Below are positions 12,574 through 22,700 of a stretch of DNA of 64,000 nt, in pieces; positions within the stretch are counted from its first letter, which is position 1, and every line of letters begins with the position of its first letter. The stretch is from the NCBI GenBank assembly GCA_947652115.1, contig OX393568.1:22373331-22437330 (forward strand), written 5' to 3'. This stretch comes from Blastomussa wellsi (Eukaryota; Cnidaria; Anthozoa; Scleractinia; Plerogyridae). A program made the translations under genes and the position numbers. The notes below the pieces were generated by a model. The model was not told where the DNA came from. It made no database searches and was given only the letters and a program-made list of their open reading frames with translations.

Positions 12574-13039
12574 GATTGTAAATTGAAAACAATATGAAAT
12601 CCACAGGTAAATTCCAAAATAATATCGCCCTTCAGCCATCGCCCCCCCGTCCCCCCCCACCCACCCACACAAATTCCGCAAAAATCATTCTGATAATAAG
12701 CCGCGAAATCCCTTTCAAACCAATTACCTCAAATATTTTTGAAACGCAGAATCATAAAACACTTTGCCGAAAAAATTAAGCCCTAGTCTTATCAGTAAAA
12801 TTTTACGATATCCACTGAATGACTGTGGTTTAAAACAAGATATCAAGAGTAAATTTTATTCTTGATATTTTTCCGATATATCATGGCTTCGAAGGGGTTT
12901 ATATATCTATAAATATTCTTAATTCCCGTTCAGGGAATTTAGAAGCCAAGAAATACACTAAAGTCTCGAAAGAAATATGTTCCGAGGATGGCCGACGTGC
13001 GACACTGCACTACTCACTTCCTAAATCCGCCACGTTGCC

Positions 13040-13112
13040 AGCGTTGTTGATCCGGTAGTGTGTGGTCATGCCCGACTAGTAACCTGGAGGACGTCGGCTC
13101 GATTCCGACTCG
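13040..13112 (+). repeat. tRNA-like sequence, possible SINE head
   Basis: The stretch contains a D-arm-like GTGTGTGGTCATGCCCGA, CTAGTAACCTGGAGG at the anticodon-arm position, and the B-box-like GGCTCGATTCCGACTCGG. I could not fold a clean cloverleaf with a paired acceptor stem, so it is more likely a tRNA-derived repeat than a working tRNA gene. Confidence 0.35.
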
Positions 13113-15378
13113 GGGCAAAAAGTTGTTCTTTCATTTGAGGTGTGTGCCGATGGCTGAATAGCAAACTGTGTTTGCGTAATTGGGGAAGTACGTATTCTCC
13201 GATATAAAGTATTCACAACCAACACAGTTTTCTGAACAGTACAAATAGACAGAATCCTGAGTAAATTGAGTGTTTTGATGAGTCCTAACACGCCGGGATG
13301 ACTTCATTCGAAGCCATCCTTGTTTGATCTAAACTCTTTGCAGTTTTTCTTTCTTTGTAAATGATTATTTCCAGTTTCACAGTAGTTTCTTTTATTTGAA
13401 GTCAGTTTTATACATTATAAAAGATTACTTCATTCATTTGAAAAAGCCCGTTTAATGTGGTCAAAAATAAGGTCGCTTTCCCCCTCCCCCGGAAAATAGT
13501 AAATACCCAACATACCAGACACAAAATCCTTCTGATAAAAAGTCGACAAAATTCCTTCTCTTCATTAGTCCAAAGATTTTTTTAAACAAAAAAAACCCGT
13601 GGATTATAGGAAGTTTAGGGCTTAGCGGTGCTGACTTGACGATGATGACTATGAACTGACGCTGAATGCCCATTGAGGCTTTCTTGATAACTATGGAAAC
13701 CCATTGACGCCAGAAGATTTTTGGAAAAAGAACTTTTTTAATTAGGGATTTGTGACGTTTCTGGTCAGTTTTGAGCTAAATCTGCTCCCAAATGCTTAAA
13801 ACTTCTTTACCACGAGCGTCGCGTTTTATAACATTTTTGCTCGGGCATACGCAAAAAGTGAAATTTGGGTTAAAAAGTGACCTACGTCATTAGGCGTTTG
13901 TTTTTTTCCCATCTTTTGTTCGCTTTCACTTTTTCTCCTTTTCCTGCCGTTTTGCTGCAGTTGTTTGCCTTCTACTGGGCTTGCAATCAGTCCAAAAATT
14001 CCCGAGAAAATGCCATCCAAACGGAGTTGCCTAGAGTAGTTGAGGAAATTTTTCCTCCGAGTTTTTCACTCAAATTTCTAAGCATTTCCATGCGTATTTC
14101 GTGCTCAGTTAACGCTTCCATTCTGATCTGGGTATCATTGCAAAGATCTTTTCCTCCTGCAGAGACTGATTAATTAGGGCTTAGCATATGTAGAAAAACA
14201 ATTTGAAAATCAGCTTATGCGAAGCAGACCGGAGTCTTACTCCAAGTAAGAATATTTCAAACACCCTTCGAACAATCTCTGTTTGTTTTTTCAATCCCGT
14301 GCTAAACTTTGGGATAAATGTAATCACTGTGATTGAACTGTAATTGCATCACTACATTACTGAATTTGTTCAATAAAAAGGTACTACATAAAATACACGT
14401 ACAACATGTACAAATTGGGCGGTTAGTATTGGACTAAATGAAGGTTTATTTCTAAATAATATTTATAAAGTTTGTCGGCGTTTATTAATAATTACTAACA
14501 AAGAATAAAATTTGTAATATTCAATCTAATCTATTTTCACTTACCAGTCTTTGACGCTGACTAACATAGTGAGAATGAAAATTGCTGCCGATTGACTGAC
14601 ATTTAGTTAACAAGGCCAAAGCCATGCGTTTTTGCTGTCATAAAATAGCACGAGACCTTTTTTTAATGTGAAAGAAATCAGAGCTCGTGTTTTCTACGTT
14701 TCTCAAGTGCTCTCAAGAAACCGAAGTGTTTCATGACACATTACCTGGGCTTCTTTTTCATTTTAAACCAATCGCAGGTGTGCTGAAAACAATTATTATT
14801 AACAAATAAATAAAGATCCAAAACCATGTGTTACATTGTCACTTTGTCACAAATTAATCAGGAAATTTGAGAATAGGAGCCTCGGGTGAGTGTTTTCTAC
14901 ATTTCAGTCTAATGTTTTCAAAAGACCGGCTACGTCACGATATTTTGAATATTTTTTGTCACGAACCAAATCGCCCTTACAATGTAGGAAACCTGAAAAT
15001 GACAGTTTAGGAAGAAACAATGATGGTTAAGGATGGAGACGGATTTAAAGGGACACAGCTGTCATCACACCTGATTCAAATTTCCATATTATTGTGCCAA
15101 ATGTCACCAAATACATGAATAAATTTGATAAAAAGATTCCATAGAACATGATAGAACAGATATTTTGGGGAAGTAGTACAGGATTACAAGGATGGAAGTG
15201 GATTGCAATTCATCAAAATTGATTTCTGGACAGGATGTTCAGACATAAAAGCTGAAATTCTGGTGAAATTTTGATCTTTTAATAGTTATTTTTTCTTCTC
15301 AGTTTATATTTCTCTGCTTTCATCACGTTTAGCATTTTTCTCCTCTTGCAAGATCATAGCAAGCTACAGGACATAATA

Positions 15379-15796
15379 AGGGTACAGGCAACCATGGTTA
15401 TCTTGGCTATTATTTGGGTATAGGTAACCGTGGTTATCTTGTCCATAATTTGGGTATAGATAACCGTGGTTATCTTGTCCATAATTTGGGTATAGACCCT
15501 TTTCATAAATGGCTGCCAATTTAAAATTCTTTTGTATGCATTCAAATTAACCTCACTAAACTCGTTTGGGAGTAAAAATTCTTTTGAATTATCAACTCAA
15601 AAACGAGGTTAGTCAGGCTAATTTTAATATTTACAAAAGAATTTATAATTGGCAGCCATTTATGAAAAGGGTCTATAGGTAACCATGGTTATATTGTCCA
15701 TAATTTGGGTATAGGTAACCATGGTTATCTTGTCCATAATTTGGGTATAGGTAACCATAGTTATCTTGTCCATAATTTGGGTATAGGTAACCATTC
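15379..15796. repeat. Outlying 36-bp repeat units, split by a MITE
   Basis: About three units of the 36-bp repeat lie on each side (15379-15494 and 15674-15796) of an inserted MITE. They are separated from the main array (16240-18708) by about 440 bp of unrelated sequence. The units carry the same GGTAACC...GGTTATCTTG motif as the main array. Confidence 0.85.
15495..15673. repeat. 179-bp MITE inserted in the 36-bp repeat
   Basis: Inverted arms GACCCTTTTCATAAATGGC and GCCATTTATGAAAAGGGTC continue inward through AATT. TATA lies on both sides, consistent with a TA or TATA target. The insertion interrupts a unit of the 36-bp repeat, so it is younger than those units. TA targets suggest Tc1/mariner-type mobilisation (inference). 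Confidence 0.8.
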
Positions 15797-16239
15797 AAAG
15801 GCGACAGACCACAATCTCAATGTTGGCTCCTCTAATAAATATCTAATTGCCATAACCGTTCATCAGTAGGATGCCTAAAATGCTGGTAATTCCACAATTG
15901 GTTTCGGCTCCATTAAATCCTATACCAATTGCAGAACATTTCAGGTGGAGCCACCCACGATGTGAGCACAGTTACTGACAAGAAAAAGTAATAAGGAAAA
16001 CAACGAAAAATAAATTAAACCGTTAAATTGTGAACTAAGCATACACGTCAACTAAATAAACCAAACACGCGCACCATATACGAAAATACGCGCGCGCGCC
16101 TTCAAATCCAAATGAAGGACCCGGAAGCAGCGCGTATAAATGAATTAGAGTTACAAAGACGAAGTAACAATTACAAACAAGCAAAGGATACGTTGTTGGT
16201 TCTCAATCACAAACCGCTGATCTCAATTCCCGATTCAAT
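15797..16239. other. Unique spacer between repeat blocks
   Basis: No gene, TIR or tRNA-like structure recognised. It contains a short alternating CG run near 16090. A small plus-strand open frame begins at 16112 and runs into the array; I see no family similarity in it. Confidence 0.5.
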
Positions 16240-18708
16240 TCTTGTCCATAATTTGGGTATAGGTAACCATGGTTACCTTGGCCATAATTTGGGTATAGGT
16301 AACCACGGTTATCTTCTCCATAATTTGGGTATTGGTAACCATGGTTACCTTGTCTGGTAACCATGGTTACCTTGTCCATAATTTGGGTATAGGTAACCGT
16401 GGTTATCTTGTCCATAATTTGGGTATAGGTAACCGTGGTTATCTTGTCCATAATTTGGGTATAGGTAACCGTGGTTATCTTGTCCATAATTTGGGTATAG
16501 GTAACCATGGTTATCTTGTCCATAATTTGGGTATAGGTAACCATGGTTATCTTGTCCATAATTTGGGTATAGGTAACCGTGGTTATCTTGTCCATAATTT
16601 GGGTATAGGTAACCATGGTTATCTTGTCTATAATTTGGGTATAGGTAACCATGGTTATCTTGTCTATAATTTGGGTATAGGTAACCATGGTTATCTTGTC
16701 TATAATTTGGGTATAGGTAACCATGGTTATCTTGTCCATAATTTGGGTATAGGTAACCATGGTTATCTTGTCTATAATTTGGGTATAGGTAACCATGGTT
16801 ATCTTGTCTATAATTTGGGTATAGGTAACCATGGTTATCTTGGCCATAATTTGGGTATAGGTAACCATGGTTATGGTGGCCATAATTTGGGTATAGGTAA
16901 CCATGGTTATCTTGTCCATAATTTGGGTATCGGTAACCATGGTTATCTTGTCCATAATTTGGGTATAGGTAACCATTGTTATCTTGTCCATAATTTGGGT
17001 ATAGGTAACCATGGTTATCTTGGCCATAATTTGGGTATAGGTAACCATGGTTATCTTGTCTATAATTTGGGTATAGGAAACCATGGTTATCTTGTCCACA
17101 ATTTGGGTATAGGTAACCATGGTTATGGCGGCCATAATTTGGGTATAGGTAACCATGGTTATCTTGTCCATAATTTGGGTATAGGTAACCATGGTTATCT
17201 TGTCCATAATTTGGGTATAGGTAACCATGGTTATCTTGTCTATAATTTGGGTATAGGTAACCATGGTTATCTTGTCCATAATTTGGGTATAGGTAACCAT
17301 GGTTATCTTGTCTATAATTTGGGTATAGGTAACCATGGTTATCTTCTCCATAATTTGGGTATAGGTAACCATGGTTATCGTGTCCATAATTTGGGTATAG
17401 GTAACCATGGTTATCTTGTCTATAATTTGGGTATAGGTAACCATGGTTATCTTCTCCATAATTTGGGTATAGGTAACCATGGTTATCTTGTCCATAATTT
17501 GGGTATAGGTAACCATGGTTATCTTGTCCATAATTTGGGTATAGGTAACCATCGTTATCTTGTCCATAATTTGGGTATAGGTAACCATGGTTATCTTGTC
17601 CATAATTTGGTTATAGGTAACCATGGTTATCTTGTCCATAATTTGGGTATAGGTAACCATGGTTTTCTTGTCTATAATTTGGGTATAGGTAACCATGGTT
17701 ATCTTCTCCATAATTTGGGTATAGGTAACCATGGTTATCTTCTCCATAATTTTGGTATAGGTAACCATGGTTATCTTGTCTATAATTTGGGTATAGGTAA
17801 CCATGGTTATCTTCTCCATAATTTTGGTATAGGTAACCATGGTTATCTTGGCCATAATTTGGGTATAGGTAACCATGGTTATCTTGTCCATAATTTGGGT
17901 ATAGGTAACCATGGTTATCTTGTCTATAATTTAGATATAGGTAACCATGGTTATCTTGTCCACAATTTGGATATAGGTAACCATGGTTATCTTGTCCATA
18001 ATTTGGGTATAGGTAACCATGGTTATCTTGTCTATAATTTGGGTATAGGTAACCATGGTTATCTTGTCTATAATTTGGATATAGGTAACCATGGTTATGT
18101 TGGCCATAATTTGGGTATAGGTAACCGTGGTTATCTTGTCTATAATTTGGATATAGGTAACCATGGTTATCTTGGCCATAATTTGGGTATAGGTAACCAT
18201 GGTTATCTTGTCCATAATTTGGATATAGGTAACCATTTTTACCTTGTCCATAATTTGGGTATAGGTAACCGTTGTTATCCTGTCCATAATTTGGGTATAG
18301 GTAACCATGGTTATCTTGTCCATAATTTGGATATAGGTAACCATGGTTATCTTGGCCATAATTTGGGTATAGGTAACCATGGTTATCTTGTCCATAATTT
18401 GGGTATAGGTAACCATGGTTATCTTGTCCATAATTTGGGTATAGGTAACCATGGTTATCTTGTCCATAATTTGGGTATAGGTAACCATGGTTATGGTGGC
18501 TATAATTTGGGTATAGGTAACCATGGTTATCTTGTCCATAATTTGGGTATAAGTAACCATGGTTATCTTGTCCATAATTTGGGTATAGGTAACCATGGTT
18601 ATCTTGTCCATAATTTGGGTATAGGTAACCATGGTTATCTTGTCCATAATTTGGGTATAGGTAACCATGGCTATGACGGCCATAATTTGGGTATAGGCAA
18701 CAAGGACA
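16240..18708. repeat. 36-bp minisatellite array, about 68 units, open on both strands
   Basis: The unit can be read as ATAGGTAACCATGGTTATCT + TGTCCATAATTTGGGT. It contains the 12-bp palindrome TAACCATGGTTA with an NcoI site. Because 36 is a multiple of 3, frames stay open: plus IGNHGYLVHNLG; minus DKITMVTYTQIM and QDNHGYLYPNYG. The plus frame runs 16332-19079 without a stop (915 codons); the minus DKIT frame runs 17912-16203 and 18845-17931. A 20-bp partial unit near 16345-16370 breaks register. Recurrent variants are CAT/CGT, GTC/GGC/CTC, CAT/TAT and GGT/GAT in plus-strand terms. No flanking domain, signal peptide or splice structure supports a protein, so I annotate it as a repeat. Confidence 0.92.
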
Positions 18709-19790
18709 ACGACAACTCCCGGAACGTTCGTGATGGAATGGTCACAAAGTTCCATTCTGAAATTTTCTTTCCAGTCGCTGACTACCGTAACATTATCCAT
18801 CATATTGTCCCACCAGGCACTTGTTCGAGAGTAGGCCTCACCCAAAACCCTCTCTCGGATTCAAAAGTTATCGGATTCAAAGTTTCCACTTTAAATTCCG
18901 GATTCAAACTATACGGAGACGTGACCAAAATCGGGGAGTTTTTATTTCGGATTCGTCCACTTGTGTGTAAACGCCAAAACAAATCCGGTACTAAAAACGT
19001 GCCGGATTCGTTACGAATCCGGAACAATTTTCCCTTCTGTAAACCAAGTCATGATATAAAATCAGTCTTCGATCCGTGAAAAAGACTGTCCATATTGCGC
19101 TGGACACTTTTTCGACATTGAGCACTATTCCACACTTCTCAGCACTACCGTTTTCGCGTTTTGAGCAAAATCTGAGCAAAATTTGAGCACAATTGTTTTC
19201 GCTGTGTTTTATTCCTCTGAGTGCCGGGTTGTTCAAAGCCAGGTTAAGATAACCCAGGGTTATTTAGTGCGAATTTAAATTCAAAAATGAAAACTTAAAA
19301 AGCAAATGCATCATATTTGTGTTAACTCTTTTTGTCTACAGTTTTGATGACTGGATGCTCTAAAAAGAAAGCGAAAGTTATCGGAGAAAATGCATTTCAA
19401 CATAAGAAAAAGAAACCCGGATTAAAGTTTAACCCTAGGCTAATCGGCCATCGAATAACTGGGCCCTGAAGGCTAATTCTTTGGTAAAAAATTGACATAC
19501 TTGAAATCTCAAAGGGAATTTTCCAACATTTTTAGCAACTTTCGAGCACTATTCTAAATTTTGACTCTTTATTGAGAGTTCGAGCACTATTTGAGCACTT
19601 ATCTTTGCCATTTTTTGGAGCACTTAATCTTTTCTTTGGACGAATTTCCTTACGCAATCTTACCCCAACGAACTACCTCTATAGGGGGCTGTGCGATTTT
19701 CAAGGAGACTGGGGAGGGGGACCAAAGACGAAGACTGGAGCCCAAGCCTCCCGGTCGGTGTCTTGCGATCAATCCAACGATCAATCCAAA
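18709..19790. other. Intergenic stretch between the array and CCDC22
   Basis: Contains the MITE at 19221-19467 and two short clusters of the word GAGCAC (19115-19195 and 19545-19625). An open plus frame continues from the array to 19079 with no recognisable domain. The last 150 bp before the CCDC22 ATG is the likely promoter and 5' UTR, but no core element could be assigned. Confidence 0.5.
19221..19467. repeat. MITE with GGGTTGTTCAAAGCC-type ends
   Basis: The left end GCCGGGTTGTTCAAAGCCAG and the reverse complement of the right end (CAGGGCCCAGTTATTCGATG) are imperfect inverted repeats; both continue into a TTAACC/TTAAAC block. No ORF. Confidence 0.6.
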
Positions 19791-22700
19791 ATGGAAGAAG
19801 TGGACAACATTATTATTCATACTTTCAGGCAAATTGGTTGGTGAGTATTCACTTTGAATCGTTTTATTTGATTGCGCTAGTTGTAGTCCAACAGCAACAT
19901 CTCTTCTGGTTAAACAGTTCATAATATTTATCCATTTTAATAGAAGGGGGAAGGTTTGTAATTCAATCTCTAGAAATCTAAATTCACTTGTGATCACTTG
20001 TCCCTCTAATATTCGACGCCCCGTTGTTTAGTAAATACTGTTTAGATTGTGCGATTTGTCGTAGGTAAAGGTTTACAATTTTTTTCAGACGTATTGTAAT
20101 GTAAATAAATGATTTGTTTTGGAAAACTGGACTAGTTTCAGAAAAATTGTTATGATCCAAAGAAAAATTTCAAGCGACCCAATTCATTGCATCTTTGGTT
20201 CATCCATTATGATAAATTGATAGTTTGCCTTTTGGTAAAGTGAGTTATTGTCGAATACTGAAAGGAGCACTGCAACTTTATGCAGCTATCAATGTTGAGC
20301 CCAATTGTGCAGACCCCGGGCACATCTGGGGCGTTTGACCTCAATTACCTTCCCCACCCTAGGGAGTTTGACTAAATTCTGAGCCCCAGGATGGGCACGT
20401 TTGATTTTTTTGTGAGACGGTATGGGACCTCGACCTCTACTAAGCCATCTTGGCTGTTTTGGAGGTACAGTAGTAACAAGTTTTTCAAAGACGTGAACTT
20501 GCAGCTCCTGTGCAATGCGATGAAACTATGATGCAAAATTTTCTCCACTTTGTAATTATAGAAAAGTTTGAGTTCTGTTTGTTCATAACTTTAAATATGA
20601 CATGAACATTGTGAGGGGAGGAAATATCATGCGTTCAAGAAGATTTACAGTGTGTATGTAAACTGCAAGTATCATTCATTATTGATCGAGGTGGGGACAT
20701 TTTATCAGATTTTACCCATTTGGGTCCCATGGTGGGGATTTTGACCAGAAATTCTTCTGAAAAGTCAAATGCCCCACATATGCCTGGGGTCCCCCCCTCT
20801 GGCTTAACATCAATAGGTGCATTATTAACATAAATTGATGATCAATCTCCATTTACTCCACAAAGTGACATCCCCGAAGATGTTTTAAGCTTAAGGGAGT
20901 TTACCACGGCCATGATTGTGGCAGCAACATCAAAGTGTCTTCGTATGATCAAGGAAGATCTTCAGATACCATCAGTACTGCCTGCCAGCATGTCTTCAAA
21001 GTTTCGACTTGGGACAAACTTAGCCACTGCCTGTCAGGTGCCCAAATGGTCCCTTTGTGTTATATGTTGTCATTTTTATTCTATCAGACTCAGAGTTATT
21101 GACAATGAAACATATACTGGCCTAAAAATATATAAAATAACTCATAGCCAAAAAGTAGATTGAAATCGTTCATCTACTACAAAGTGCTTGATAGTTGGAC
21201 TTGAGCGATAAATACTTATAATCAAAGAGCTAGGCTACTTGGTTATTTACTGCTACTCTGAGTTTCTTGCTTCATGAAAAGCAATCATCAGGCAACTCAT
21301 ATAACTCATCTATGAACTGCGGATGTAGATGAAAGTGTGAAATGATCATAGCAGTGAATTTCTACTTTGAGCAGTTTTCACTCCTCACACGAAATTTTAA
21401 ACTCACAAAATTGACCTCGCTCCCAGTGTGTGGCTTCATAGCTCAGTTGGTAGAGCATCGCACCGGTGCTTCTCGGAGGTCACGGGTTTGAATCCTGTTG
21501 AAGCCCTGATTTTTTCAGGCTTCTTTATGAATTCCAATTCCTTAAACTGGAAATTCACTGCGATGACCATTCTTCACTTTCATCTTCATCCACAGTTCAC
21601 ATACATGAGTTATTTCATATACTTTTTTAGAATGCATGGATTTGCCTTAAGACTACCTTGCCATGTAATAACAACAAATTTGGGTACATTAAGGTTATTG
21701 TTGACCTGGATGTTGTTTTGTCTCTTTACAGGAAGTTGGTTACCGTGGTGAGATAGGATATCAAACCTTTCTTTATTCTAATGAAGCTGATATCAGGAAG
21801 TTGTTTATGTTTTTAGTGGAAAATCTTCCAAAAGAGAGTTCAGAAGCAGCTAATGAGCCTCTCGGTAAGTTTAGCTATGAAGTAAATTTCCATTTCAAGA
21901 ACAAGAATTAGTACAATGCATTTCACCAATGAAACTCCTGCACAAAGCCCCACTGCGACACAAAACTCCACTTCTGCACAAATTTCAAAACCCAACTCCT
22001 GCATAAAACACCATTCCTACACAAAACTCCACTCCAGCACAAAACTGCACTCCTGCACAAAACTCTACTTTCACCCAAAACTCCACTACTGTCCATACAA
22101 GATTTTTGCTGAGAGTTTGGCGAGAGTGCAGTGAGATATTTCTCAGCAAGTTTTTGGCCATTGAAATTTTGATGTCTCGCCGAGATCTCGTTATTAATTT
22201 TGCCGATCTTTGGTGGGTTCTCAGCTTTGGTGAGACCTCAGCAAGGACATGGCTAGATCTGCTATCTCGGCAAGATCTCCCCAAGATTTTGGCATTCTTT
22301 GCTAGATCTTGGTGAAAACTCAGCGATCTCAATGTGATCTCTCCTATCTCGCAGTGGTTACAGAGATCTCAGTGTGATCTTAGCATAAAGTTTGCATGGG
22401 TGAACTACATTTCAGGTCAAAATTATTTATATTGAGCGACAGAATCTGTTGCATAGATATAGACGTTCTAAAACAGCTGTTCCTTTTTTCTGCCTGCACA
22501 GGGTCATCTGTGATGCTGCAGAGACGAATTTCAGCTGAATTGGCCAAGAGACTAACCAAACCTTGGACACCTTCATTTTGCAAGAAGGACAACATTAGCT
22601 GGAGTGGAACCAGGCCACGTGTTTGGCAGAGAGAGGTGGGTCCTGAAACTTGCAAATTACCATATTTATGTTGTACCGACGTATGTCGCTATTCAGTGGA

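Larger units (their letters stand above)
11840..15378. other. Intergenic region upstream of MGAT4, no gene seen
   Basis: No exon with recognisable similarity was found on either strand. It holds one arm of a MITE (12505-12573, related to the element at 15495-15673), a C-rich patch near 12640-12665, a tRNA-like stretch at about 13040-13112, and two diverged segments around 12600-12780 and 13440-13590 that look like copies of one dispersed repeat (shared TTCTGATAA core). The MGAT4 promoter should lie just above 11840, but no TATA box or clear initiator could be assigned. Confidence 0.6.

Noticed and set aside
16203..17912. 569-codon minus-strand frame (MVTYTQIMDKIT repeats) as a gene
   Set aside because: Same array; recurrent variants are all replacements in this frame and there is no flanking coding evidence.
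16240..18708. CRISPR-like array
   Set aside because: Direct tandem repeats without spacers in a eukaryotic, intron-rich context; no cas genes.
16332..19079. 915-codon plus-strand open frame as a real gene
   Set aside because: Nearly all of it is the 36-bp array, every recurrent variant changes the protein, and the ~125 codons after the array show no domain. Openness follows from a unit length divisible by three.
21432..21505. Functional tRNA gene
   Set aside because: Acceptor, D and T arms look right, but the anticodon arm has two extra bases and does not pair; the sequence lies inside a repeated foldback element.
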